DNA from: Fluviicola sp043721195
GTDB lineage: Bacteria; Bacteroidota; Bacteroidia; Flavobacteriales_D; Crocinitomicaceae
Length of the DNA: 64,000 nucleotides
Assembly (NCBI GenBank): GCA_043721195.1
Contig: JAYSRF010000194.1
Location: 1 to 64,000 of the forward strand
Direction of reading: 5' to 3'
A program made the translations under genes and the position numbers. This document shows positions 34,603-42,906 of this stretch, piece by piece. A model generated the notes under the pieces. That model saw nothing but the letters and a program-made list of their open reading frames with translations. It was not told where the DNA came from and ran no database searches. The stretch's first letter is position 1. Every line of letters starts with the position of its first letter.

Positions 34603-34944
34603 TTAATGAGTTGACATTAATAATTCCTTGCGTTTCTCCACAAGTGCTTTTTGCTCCAAATAAGCCAATCGTCTTTGCTCATTTGCAACTGTATTTTCTA
34701 GGTACATTATTTTTTCATCGATAGCACGCAGTGCATCAATACATTCTGGCAATGTCCAGTCATCAATGGTTCTAACAACTGGTGATAGTGGTGTGGATTT
34801 CGCAACGAATCCCTCGTTTCCAGCACTTATATTAACAATAACCCCATTTGACTGGGTGGAGACTTGTTTTATTTCTTGACCACCTTGAGCAAAAGAATGC
34901 CCCGTAGCAAGAACAAACACAATAAAAATTGTAGTGTTTCTCAT
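34603..34944 (-). CDS. Small secreted protein upstream of giant T9SS gene
   Basis: 113 residues with a signal peptide (TGHSFAQGG). The C-terminal half is helical and charged with coiled-coil-like spacing (EKIMYLENTVANEQRRLAYL). No family is recognised. It ends three bases before the giant gene start and should be on its transcript. It might act as a chaperone or anchoring partner for that protein, which is speculative. Confidence 0.65.
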   Translation of the reverse strand: MRNTTIFIVFVLATGHSFAQGGQEIKQVSTQSNGVIVNISAGNEGFVAKSTPLSPVVRTIDDWTLPECIDALRAIDEKIMYLENTVANEQRRLAYLEQKALVEKRKELLMSTH

Positions 34945-35205
34945 ATTAGCAGTAGTAAATTGGTATTAACGAATACAGTACATAACGGAAGACCGATAAG
35001 TATAGTTGCATGCAATATTAATAATCTGTAGAATGATAACCAAGTTTTTAACAAAAAACAGCTACGCCTGTGAATGTATTCAACCATTCTACATTATCAT
35101 CAAAACAACTTCTGTAGAAATTGAATCGAACTACACCAAAGGCTAAACGATCAAATTTACATGCAATCTAATTTTTAGAAAGGAATCTAATAATTAATTA
35201 TTTGC
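34945..35205. other. Intergenic region upstream of suf operon
   Basis: No gene. TGTAGAATG (35027-35035) and CATTCTACA (35085-35093) are inverted copies enclosing GTTTTTAACAAAAAAC, which can form a small hairpin. The promoter for sufA follows. Confidence 0.4.
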
Positions 35206-35236
35206 TTGCTACACTACCATAAAAGTGGTATTTTTG
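35206..35236 (+). promoter_or_regulatory. sufA operon promoter (TTG-N20-TATTTTTG)
   Basis: TTG at 35206-35208, 20 bases, then TATTTTTG at 35229-35236, matching the Bacteroidetes consensus. The leader to the sufA ATG would be about 50 bases. Confidence 0.75.
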
Positions 35237-35292
35237 TGGCGTAAAAAACTCTTTATTTAAAATTAATCTAAATAGGGATTACACACTCAAGT

Positions 35293-35616
35293 ATGATAAC
35301 AGTAACAGAACAAGCTAAAAAGCAAGCAATTCGCCTCATGGAGGATGAAGGCAAGGATGGTTTTTTCATTCGTGTTGGCGTTCAAGGTGGTGGCTGCTCA
35401 GGACTCATGTATCAATTGACATTCGACAATGAAGATCGTCCTGATGATAAAGTATTTACAGACAATGGTGTAAAAGTAGTAGTTGACAAAAAAAGTTTTC
35501 TCTACCTCATAGGAACTACATTAGATTTTTCTGGCGGATTAAATGGGAAAGGATTCATTTTCTCCAATCCAAATGCTGGAAGAACATGTGGTTGTGGCGA
35601 ATCATTCTCTGTTTAA
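35293..35616 (+). CDS. sufA: Iron-sulfur cluster assembly A-type carrier
   Basis: 107 residues of the HesB/IscA family, carrying Fe-S clusters to apoproteins. The three conserved cysteines are Cys35 (GGGCSGLMY) and Cys99 and Cys101 (TCGCGESF). First gene of the sufABCD block, 41 bases before sufB. Whether it acts as scaffold or carrier cannot be told from sequence. Confidence 0.93.
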   Translation: MITVTEQAKKQAIRLMEDEGKDGFFIRVGVQGGGCSGLMYQLTFDNEDRPDDKVFTDNGVKVVVDKKSFLYLIGTTLDFSGGLNGKGFIFSNPNAGRTCGCGESFSV

Positions 35617-35657
35617 TCGGATTCGGTACACTTTTATAGATAAACAAGATTCAACCC

Positions 35658-37103
35658 ATGGGTTATACAGAAAACGATTTAGCGAAAGACTTAGAAAACT
35701 CCGAATATAAATTTGGTTTCACGACCAATATCGAATCCGATCGAGCTCCAATTGGATTAAATGAAGATATTATTCGATTTATTTCTGCTAAAAAAGAAGA
35801 GCCAGAGTGGTTGCTAGAATACCGATTGAAAGCATTGAGAATTTGGATGGAAATGAAAGAACCTGAATGGGCGCATGTTTCCTACACTAAACCAGACTTT
35901 CAAGCTATTTCTTATTATGCAGCTCCGAAACAATCAAAAAAATACGAAAGCTGGGATGATGTTGATCCTGAGTTAAAAGCTACAATGGCGAAACTCGGAA
36001 TTTCCATGGAAGAACAACAGCGATTAACAGGTGTTGCGGTTGACTTCGTGATGGATTCTGTTTCGGTAGCAACTTCATTCAAATCCAAATTAATGGAACT
36101 GGGAATTATCTTTTGTTCCTTTTCTGAGGCAGTCAAAGAACACCCTGAATTGGTAAAACAATACATGGGATCTGTTGTTCCGGTTACCGATAATTTTTAC
36201 GCTACATTAAATAGTGCTGTATTTACGGATGGCTCCTTTTGCTATATACCTAAAGGCGTGCGTTGCCCAATGGAACTTTCTACTTATTTCCGCATTAATG
36301 AGGCCAACACTGGTCAATTTGAGCGTACTTTGGTAATTGCCGATGAAGGTTCGTATGTGTCCTATCTTGAAGGATGTACAGCTCCTCAGCGCGATGAAAA
36401 TCAATTACACGCTGCAGTTGTAGAATTAGTCGCATTAAAAGATGCTGAGATTAAATATTCTACGGTTCAAAACTGGTATCCTGGTGATAAAGATGGTGTT
36501 GGTGGAATTTTTAATTTCGTTACCAAACGTGGAATCTGTGAAACAAATGCCAAAATCTCTTGGACGCAAGTAGAAACAGGATCTGCGGTGACATGGAAAT
36601 ATCCTTCTTGCATTTTAAAGGGCGATAATTCTGTTGGTGAATTTTATTCGGTTGCCGTTACAAACAATTACCAGCAAGCTGACACTGGAACAAAAATGAT
36701 TCACCTTGGGAAAAATACCAAGAGTACAATTATTTCAAAAGGAATATCTGCTGGAAAATCACATAATTCTTACCGTGGTTTAGTGCAAATTCACAAAAAC
36801 GCCAGTAACGCCCGTAATTTTTCGCAATGCGATTCTTTATTGATGACTGATGAATGTGGCGCACATACTTTCCCCTATATTGAATGTAAAAACTCAACCG
36901 CAAAAATTGAACATGAGGCAACTACTTCAAAAATTGGAGAAGATCAAATATTTTATTGCTTACAACGTGGAATCAGTGCTGAAAAAGCAATTAGCCTGAT
37001 TGTAAATGGTTATTGCAAAGAAGTATTGAATCAATTGCCAATGGAGTTTGCAGTTGAAGCACAAAAATTACTAGCAATTAGTTTAGAAGGCTCTGTTGGT
37101 TAA
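35658..37103 (+). CDS. sufB: SUF scaffold subunit SufB
   Basis: 481 residues, full length. Part of the SufBC2D complex that assembles Fe-S clusters in the cytoplasm. Family segments include ECKNSTAKIEHEATTSKIGEDQ near residue 415, RGISAEKAISLIVNGYCKEV, and a cysteine in YLEGCTAPQ near residue 235. The beta-helix core SVGEFYSVAVTNNYQQADTG is intact. It sits between sufA and sufC. Confidence 0.97.
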   Translation: MGYTENDLAKDLENSEYKFGFTTNIESDRAPIGLNEDIIRFISAKKEEPEWLLEYRLKALRIWMEMKEPEWAHVSYTKPDFQAISYYAAPKQSKKYESWDDVDPELKATMAKLGISMEEQQRLTGVAVDFVMDSVSVATSFKSKLMELGIIFCSFSEAVKEHPELVKQYMGSVVPVTDNFYATLNSAVFTDGSFCYIPKGVRCPMELSTYFRINEANTGQFERTLVIADEGSYVSYLEGCTAPQRDENQLHAAVVELVALKDAEIKYSTVQNWYPGDKDGVGGIFNFVTKRGICETNAKISWTQVETGSAVTWKYPSCILKGDNSVGEFYSVAVTNNYQQADTGTKMIHLGKNTKSTIISKGISAGKSHNSYRGLVQIHKNASNARNFSQCDSLLMTDECGAHTFPYIECKNSTAKIEHEATTSKIGEDQIFYCLQRGISAEKAISLIVNGYCKEVLNQLPMEFAVEAQKLLAISLEGSVG

Positions 37104-37178
37104 ACAACAAGACATAATTAGATCGATGAGTAGAAAAGCAATCATTCCTGTTATCTGCGAAATCAAAATAAAAAAAGC

Positions 37179-37931
37179 ATGTTAAAGATTAACAATTTAC
37201 ACGCCTCAATTGACGGCAAAGAAATCCTTAAAGGATTGAATTTAGAAGTAAAAGCTGGCGAAATTCATGCGATCATGGGACCAAATGGTGCAGGAAAAAG
37301 CACATTGGCATCTGTATTAGCTGGACGAGAAGAATATGAAATTACTGCAGGTTCTGTTGATTTTGACGGTCAAGATTTACTAGATCTTTCTACAGAAGAT
37401 CGTGCACGAGAAGGATTATTTCTCGCATTTCAATACCCAGTTGAAATTCCAGGTGTATCAAACGTTAATTTCTTGCGTACTGCTTTGAATGAAATACGTG
37501 ATTACCGTAAGGAAGAGCCTATTTCTGCAAAAGACTTTATGGCATTGGTGCGTGAAAAATCTGCTGTTGTTGAATTGGATGCAAAATTAGCTTCCCGTTC
37601 AGTAAACGAAGGTTTTTCAGGTGGTGAAAAGAAACGAAATGAAATCTTCCAAATGGCCATGCTTGAACCGAAACTAGCCATTCTTGATGAAACTGATTCT
37701 GGATTAGATATTGATGCTTTACGCATTGTTGCAAATGGAGTGAATACGTTAAAATCAGCCGATAATGCAACTATTGTAATTACCCATTACCAACGTTTAT
37801 TGGATTATATTGTTCCCGATTTCGTGCATGTCCTATACGATGGTCGCATTGTAAAAACTGGACCGAAAGAACTTGCCTTGGAATTGGAGGAAAAAGGATA
37901 CGATTGGATCAAAGCAGAATTTCAACAGTAA
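37179..37931 (+). CDS. sufC: SUF ATPase subunit SufC
   Basis: 250-residue ABC-type ATPase of the SufBCD complex. Walker A is MGPNGAGKSTLASVLAG (33-49), the signature motif is NEGFSGGEKKRNEIFQM, and Walker B is LAILDETDSGLDIDALR, with a SufC-typical DETDSGLD. It drives conformational change in SufB-SufD; it is not a membrane transporter. Twelve bases precede sufD. Confidence 0.97.
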   Translation: MLKINNLHASIDGKEILKGLNLEVKAGEIHAIMGPNGAGKSTLASVLAGREEYEITAGSVDFDGQDLLDLSTEDRAREGLFLAFQYPVEIPGVSNVNFLRTALNEIRDYRKEEPISAKDFMALVREKSAVVELDAKLASRSVNEGFSGGEKKRNEIFQMAMLEPKLAILDETDSGLDIDALRIVANGVNTLKSADNATIVITHYQRLLDYIVPDFVHVLYDGRIVKTGPKELALELEEKGYDWIKAEFQQ

Positions 37932-37943
37932 ACCGTCGAAAGT

Positions 37944-39218
37944 ATGAGTTTAGAAACAATCATCCCAGAAATGGCTGCTGCAGTCGATTGGAAATTGGAA
38001 GGAAACTTCTTGCTTTCAACTGATCTTCAACAAAAAGCCAAGACTGTTTTGGAAACGACACCCTTTCCAACAACGCGTTCTGAAGCATGGAAATATACAC
38101 GCGTAACTAAAATACGCAACGGACAATTTGCCATTCAGCCAATGCAGTTGGCGAAAAACGAGCACCAAATTGATGCGACAGCTGTCTCATTGGTATTTGT
38201 TAACGGACATTTCGCACCGAATTTATCTTCATCAGACTTTCCTGCTGGAGTAAAACTGGTGGCTTTATCCCAAATGAATGAGCAAGAACGGCTTGCTATA
38301 GGAAATGAACTTCCATTAGAAGGTCAAATTTTCAATGCATTCAATACGGCTTATGCAACAGACGGAATATCAATTCACATTGCAGCGAAGGTTAACGTAG
38401 AACAAACGATTGAAATCACACATATTTCAACGGGTATCAATGTGCTTTCAACTGTTAGAAATAACATTCATTGCGAAGCATTTTCTCAGGCACACATCAT
38501 TCAACAATTTGTTTCTGAAAACGCTGAGAATTGTTTTGCGAATGTAGTATCTGAAATTTCAGTTGGCGAAAATGCGCACTTGATTATTGATAAATTGCAA
38601 ACCGAAGATGATTCGAATTTCCATATTTCAACGGAAGAAGTGCAACAAGCAGTCAATTCAAATTTCACCATCAATACGATAACATTGAATGGCAGTTTGG
38701 TACGCAATAACCTGCATATCAATGTCAACGGTTCTAATTGCGAAACCAATTTGAATGGAGCTTACATCCTTAAAGGAAGTCAGCATGTTGATAATCATAC
38801 CGTTGTTGATCATAAAGTTGCGCATTGCGTTTCCAATGAATTGTATAAGGGAGTCATTGATGGAAAAGCAACTGCAGTTTTTAACGGAAAAGTGTTTGTT
38901 CGCAAGGATGCACAAAAAATCAATGCGTTTCAATCCAATGCAAATGTATTGCTCAGTGATGACGCAACAATTGATTCGAAGCCAGAACTAGAAATTTATG
39001 CCGATGATGTAAAATGCTCGCATGGATCTACAACTGGGCAATTAGATGAGGAAGCAATTTTCTATTTGCGTGCTCGAGGAATTGGCGAAAAGGCTGCTCG
39101 TCAGCTCATGGTTGGTGCTTTCATTGGAGATGTATTGGAAAAAATAGAAAATCAAGCTGTTTCAGCAAAAATAGAGACCATTCTCGCCGATCGTTTTGAA
39201 TGGGCAATTGGCTCTTAA
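37944..39218 (+). CDS. sufD: SUF scaffold subunit SufD
   Basis: 424 residues, SufB paralogue forming the heterodimer scaffold. The conserved C-terminal region is present: FNGKVFVRKDAQKINAFQSN, LEIYADDVKCSHGSTTGQLD (with the conserved Cys/His) and RARGIGEKAARQLM. The N-terminal EAWKYTRVTKI segment is typical. It ends the sufABCD block. Confidence 0.95.
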   Translation: MSLETIIPEMAAAVDWKLEGNFLLSTDLQQKAKTVLETTPFPTTRSEAWKYTRVTKIRNGQFAIQPMQLAKNEHQIDATAVSLVFVNGHFAPNLSSSDFPAGVKLVALSQMNEQERLAIGNELPLEGQIFNAFNTAYATDGISIHIAAKVNVEQTIEITHISTGINVLSTVRNNIHCEAFSQAHIIQQFVSENAENCFANVVSEISVGENAHLIIDKLQTEDDSNFHISTEEVQQAVNSNFTINTITLNGSLVRNNLHINVNGSNCETNLNGAYILKGSQHVDNHTVVDHKVAHCVSNELYKGVIDGKATAVFNGKVFVRKDAQKINAFQSNANVLLSDDATIDSKPELEIYADDVKCSHGSTTGQLDEEAIFYLRARGIGEKAARQLMVGAFIGDVLEKIENQAVSAKIETILADRFEWAIGS

Positions 39219-39273
39219 AAATAGCTTTCGCCTTTCAAACACACATCTCATAAATTAGCAGCAACTTTACATC

Positions 39274-40008
39274 ATGGAAGAGCGATTAGATAAATTATTG
39301 GTTGAACGAGGATTGGTTACCTCTCGCACACGTGGCGAAGAACTCATAAAAAACGGTGATGTTTTAGTGAATGGTGTTGCATTGGACAAACCTGGAAAAA
39401 AAATTGCTGTTGATTCAACCATCGTCTTATTGAACGAGGAACTCTCATGGGTTTCTAGAGGAGCTTTAAAACTCTTAAAGGCAATCGATTATTGGCACAT
39501 TGATGTGAAAGGATTACATTTCATGGATATTGGAGCATCGACAGGTGGATTTACCGAAGTGTTATTGGCGCAAGGTGCTTCAAAAGTAACCTGTATTGAT
39601 GTTGGACATGGACAATTGCATGATCGTCTTGTTGGAAATCCATCCATCATTAATTTTGAGAAAACGCATGTACGTGAGTTAACGACACATCATTTCCCTC
39701 AACCAGTTGATGGAGCTGTGATTGATGTATCCTTCATCTCACTTGAAAAGGTGTTTCCTTTTATCCAGATTTATTTAAATCCGGGGGCAACTGTTATTGC
39801 ATTGATCAAACCGCAATTTGAATTGGAACGAAAACTATTGAATAAAAGTGGAGTTGTGAAAAGCAGTTTGAGTTATCCTAAAGTGATGGAAAATATTAAA
39901 CGTTACGCTACTGATTCTCATTTTATTGTACAAGAAATTATTGAGTCACCTATTTTTGGTGGAGATGGAAACAAGGAATTTCTATTGTATTTGAAAAGAG
40001 GAGAATAA
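39274..40008 (+). CDS. TlyA-like S4/FtsJ rRNA methyltransferase
   Basis: 244 residues: an N-terminal S4 RNA-binding domain (RLDKLLVERGLVTSRTRGEE) and a FtsJ-like SAM methyltransferase domain with FMDIGASTGGFTEVLLAQGA. The end has IALIKPQFELERK, a TlyA-family mark. These enzymes 2'-O-methylate rRNA; the historical hemolysin name is probably misleading. It lies 55 bases after sufD on the same strand and before a strong terminator, so it may be the last gene of the suf transcript. Confidence 0.88.
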   Translation: MEERLDKLLVERGLVTSRTRGEELIKNGDVLVNGVALDKPGKKIAVDSTIVLLNEELSWVSRGALKLLKAIDYWHIDVKGLHFMDIGASTGGFTEVLLAQGASKVTCIDVGHGQLHDRLVGNPSIINFEKTHVRELTTHHFPQPVDGAVIDVSFISLEKVFPFIQIYLNPGATVIALIKPQFELERKLLNKSGVVKSSLSYPKVMENIKRYATDSHFIVQEIIESPIFGGDGNKEFLLYLKRGE

Positions 40009-40039
40009 TTCATTTTTTTTGACATAAAAATTTGACATA

Positions 40040-40067
40040 AAAAAAGAGGAGTAAACTCCTCTTTTTT
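40040..40067 (+). terminator. Terminator after the suf/TlyA-like operon
   Basis: AAAAAAGAGGAGT (40040-40052) pairs with ACTCCTCTTTTTT (40055-40067) over a two-base loop, 31 bases after the stop. The run of six Ts makes it rho-independent on the plus strand; the A run gives a symmetric signal for the minus strand. Confidence 0.88.
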
Positions 40068-40267
40068 ACATTAGTGTCAGTTCTACCAGAACACCAATGA
40101 AACTCATCGTCTAAGTTGTGTAGTAATTTTTTTCTCTTTAAATCTTACCCTGTAGAGAAATGACGATGTACCTAACTGTTTGAACCCTAACTTATTTTCT
40201 AGTTTAAATTATGCCTTATTTATTAACCTTATATACCATTGATGCAGCAATTTGTAAAAGGTTGGAA

Positions 40268-41632
40268 TTAAAATGAAAATTTTATTTGGAATCGAATTCC
40301 TTGAATATTTTCAAATGCTGTTTTCTGACCTGTATAAGATGGCAACCATTGGTATTGCGCTCCTACTGATATATGTTTTCCAGTTTTAGGAAACTGCACA
40401 ATTCGATAATCCATTCCAGCAGTAACGCCAGGTTGAATTTTATCGAAATTATATACTTGTGTTACAGCATCATTATTTTTTTCCAAGCCACTTAACATCT
40501 TAGAAAACACAATCCCTCCATAAAAAGTACTTCTCTTATATGAATAACCAATCGAAGAGGATAATTGGAGACAATTAATTCGTTGATCTGTTGTAAAGTA
40601 GCGACCATTGATGTACTTACCTGCTCCTTGAGAATATTGACTTACTCCCAATGCATGAATCAACTGTATTGGTCCTAATTGATGACGGTAACTAAAATCA
40701 GCAGCCATGCCAAAGCGCGGAACGGTAGAAGTAAATGATGCAGGATTACGCTCTTGCAAAATAGATAGTTGAGTTCCAACTTGAACTGTCCAATGATGGA
40801 AAGGAATTTTTGGAAGTTCAAAATCACGTGCATACACTGACGCTGAATTGTAATTCAAAGTACGAGGATCTAACCGATCAACAATTTCATCTGTTTTATC
40901 AACCGCATTATTGATCGAATCGTTGGCTGCTAAATCAACTTGATTCACTTGATTCACTTGATTCACTTGATTCACTTGATTCACTTGATTCACTTGATTC
41001 ACTTGATTCTCATTACGCAATTCAGATTGAACAGATTGATTGTTCACCACAAAATTCGTTTGATTGAATGGAATCGTATTATTACTATTTAGATTTCGAT
41101 CTTGTTGTATTGGCAACGCTTGTTCCAATTGATTCGTGGCATTCAACTGAATAGCTGACTGATTCGTTGTAGTTAATGCTTGACTATCAATGACGAGATT
41201 ATTCGAGTTGTTGGCAAAAACAGCTGTTGAGGACGCCATTGGTGTGTCACTTACATGCTGGGAAATGAATAAAGCAACCAAAGAAGCCGCAATTAATTTC
41301 CAGAATGGAATTCGTGTAGAAACTGGTAGATTCAGGGATTGATTAAGTCCCATCCACACTTGTTCCAAGGAAATCGCATCATCTAATTTAGACCAACCAT
41401 CAGATGGTTGCGACGGATTCCATTCTTCATGAGAAGTAGCAATCCATCCATCAGCCAAGTGTTCTTCGGCAACTAAAGATTGATCAACACGGTTCCAAAC
41501 ACGTTCAACCGCAATGGATTCATCAAGTCGTTCCCACAACTGGGCAGAAGGCTCACCTGCATCCCAATCATCGAATGCTTGTTGCGCCCAATTTGAAAGG
41601 CCATCTGGCAACTGATCGTTTGTAGTGCTCAT
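40268..41632 (-). CDS. Anti-sigma-like membrane protein fused to an outer-membrane barrel
   Basis: 454 residues. Residues 1-105 are acidic and tryptophan-rich with two tandem related units (Trp15-23-33-46 and Trp63-71-80-93, period 47-48). A single membrane segment is at about 108-125. A long Asn/Gln-rich linker contains eight NQV tripeptides. The C-terminal 180 residues have the alternating pattern and final aromatic strand (IRFQIKFSF) of an outer-membrane beta-barrel. It overlaps the ECF sigma gene by four bases, so an anti-sigma role is likely by position. The barrel could instead be a periplasmic beta domain. Confidence 0.7.
   Translation of the reverse strand: MSTTNDQLPDGLSNWAQQAFDDWDAGEPSAQLWERLDESIAVERVWNRVDQSLVAEEHLADGWIATSHEEWNPSQPSDGWSKLDDAISLEQVWMGLNQSLNLPVSTRIPFWKLIAASLVALFISQHVSDTPMASSTAVFANNSNNLVIDSQALTTTNQSAIQLNATNQLEQALPIQQDRNLNSNNTIPFNQTNFVVNNQSVQSELRNENQVNQVNQVNQVNQVNQVNQVNQVDLAANDSINNAVDKTDEIVDRLDPRTLNYNSASVYARDFELPKIPFHHWTVQVGTQLSILQERNPASFTSTVPRFGMAADFSYRHQLGPIQLIHALGVSQYSQGAGKYINGRYFTTDQRINCLQLSSSIGYSYKRSTFYGGIVFSKMLSGLEKNNDAVTQVYNFDKIQPGVTAGMDYRIVQFPKTGKHISVGAQYQWLPSYTGQKTAFENIQGIRFQIKFSF
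40940..41011. repeat. 9-bp tandem repeat (TTGATTCAC x7 plus one variant)
   Basis: Seven exact TTGATTCAC units and one TTGATTCTC are adjacent, encoding eight NQV tripeptides on the minus strand in the linker of the barrel protein. Copy changes keep the frame, so linker length can vary by slippage. Confidence 0.9.
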
Positions 41633-42150
41633 GATGCCATTAGTTTTTGTTTCAACACTGAACGGGCGTAATTCAATTGGGATTTTGATGTTCCAACAGA
41701 AATTTCCAATTCTTCAGCTATTTCAGCATGTGACCAACCTTCTAATGCATATAGCTTCAGCACCAAACCAGCTTTCACAGGGAGGCGATTGATTTCTTCT
41801 AATATGGCAACAAACGGAATTGGTTTATCTGGTTCTTCGTCTAATTCATCAACTATAGCAATCTCAGCTAATTGCTGAAAGCTTTTTCGTTTACGCAATT
41901 CTTGCAGACAACAATTTACAGTAACCCGACGAAGCCAGCCTTCAAACGCACCAGAAAAATGATACGATCCAATATTTTTATAAATGTGCATAAAAGAATC
42001 GTGCAACATATCTTCAGCATCTTGCGTATCGGAACCATAGAGTTTACACACTTTGAACAGCTCTTTGGAAAATCTACGATAGAGCTGTTCCTGTGCTTTT
42101 CGTTCCCAATTAGCGCAACCTTCAACAATATGTCTGATTTCTTCTTCCAT
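41629..42150 (-). CDS. ECF-family RNA polymerase sigma factor
   Basis: 173 residues. Region 2 is seen in FKVCKLYGSDTQDAEDMLHD and HIYKNIGSYHFSGAFEGWLR; region 4 helix-turn-helix in ALEGWSHAEIAEELEISVGT near residue 140. It directs RNA polymerase to a small regulon in response to an envelope signal. Overlapping start and stop codons tie it to the lipoprotein gene upstream (TAATG) and the anti-sigma-like gene downstream (ATGA), making a three-gene unit. Confidence 0.94.
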   Translation of the reverse strand: MEEEIRHIVEGCANWERKAQEQLYRRFSKELFKVCKLYGSDTQDAEDMLHDSFMHIYKNIGSYHFSGAFEGWLRRVTVNCCLQELRKRKSFQQLAEIAIVDELDEEPDKPIPFVAILEEINRLPVKAGLVLKLYALEGWSHAEIAEELEISVGTSKSQLNYARSVLKQKLMAS

Positions 42151-42809
42151 TACTCAGCTACTTTTAAGACCAATGCTTCTTTTAGCTTTAAATTAATATC
42201 TGTAAACAACTTGTTGTTGCTGTTTTCTCGAATGACAATGGTTGGCACATCATTTTCAGTCGTAATTGTAGCCTCAGACCAATCATTGACACTTATTGAG
42301 CTGAACAATTTTTGTACATCAACACCAATTGTAACGATATAATCTTTCTTTTTCTTTAATTCAAAAGCAACCTGAGGGTGAAACGCCAAATCCATAGCAG
42401 ACTCCCATTCAATGCGAATAGGAATGAGGTTCGCACCACTGTTGTAATTACCAAAGAGCATTAAACAAGGTTGGGTTTCGTCATTGACATTTAATTCTAC
42501 TTCAAATTCATTGTATTCTCCAACTGGAATATCCATGGACAAACCTAAACTTCCACCAGAAGTAAATGTCGTTTTATTGATTGGAAGCGATTGCAAGATT
42601 TCTACGTTAGGACCTTCAACTCGTGTTCCAGAGACTTTAAATTCATCTAGGTAAAAATATCCACTTGTCACAACAGCGTGAAATGCACCAGGATCTTGTT
42701 GGTAGAAATCCCATTTAAAATTCAAGTATGCAGGCTGTTTTAACTTGTATTTTTTACAAGAAGAAAAGCCTAAACCGAGTATTAACACTACAAATAATAG
42801 TAAACGCAT
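42150..42809 (-). CDS. Hypothetical lipoprotein in the sigma-factor operon
   Basis: 219 residues with a lipobox FSSCKKY (Cys about 19). The mature region is beta-rich, with FKWDFYQQD near the start and several DEF/ATI-type strands. No family recognised. Its TAA overlaps the sigma gene ATG, so it is the first gene of this operon; it may be an envelope sensor or a target whose level sets the sigma response. Confidence 0.7.
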   Translation of the reverse strand: MRLLLFVVLILGLGFSSCKKYKLKQPAYLNFKWDFYQQDPGAFHAVVTSGYFYLDEFKVSGTRVEGPNVEILQSLPINKTTFTSGGSLGLSMDIPVGEYNEFEVELNVNDETQPCLMLFGNYNSGANLIPIRIEWESAMDLAFHPQVAFELKKKKDYIVTIGVDVQKLFSSISVNDWSEATITTENDVPTIVIRENSNNKLFTDINLKLKEALVLKVAE

Positions 42810-42894
42810 TATCAGATTTTTATTATTAGATACAGAACAAAGATAAAGGTTGTAATTTAATTCTATTTAGAAAGAATACAAATAAGCAAATATG

Positions 42895-42902
42895 TATCTT
42901 TG
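42895..42902 (+). promoter_or_regulatory. sufS promoter -7 box TATCTTTG
   Basis: TATCTTTG followed by CACC and ATG 42907, so the -7 box ends four bases before the start codon. No clear TTG -33. This supports 42907 rather than 42892 as the start and suggests a leaderless or near-leaderless mRNA. Confidence 0.6.
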
Positions 42903-42906
42903 CACC

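Noticed and set aside
34945..35292. tRNA or small RNA gene
   Set aside because: No cloverleaf or TTCGA-type arm; only a short hairpin is present.
40940..41011. CRISPR array
   Set aside because: Units are nine bases, contiguous, coding and without spacers.
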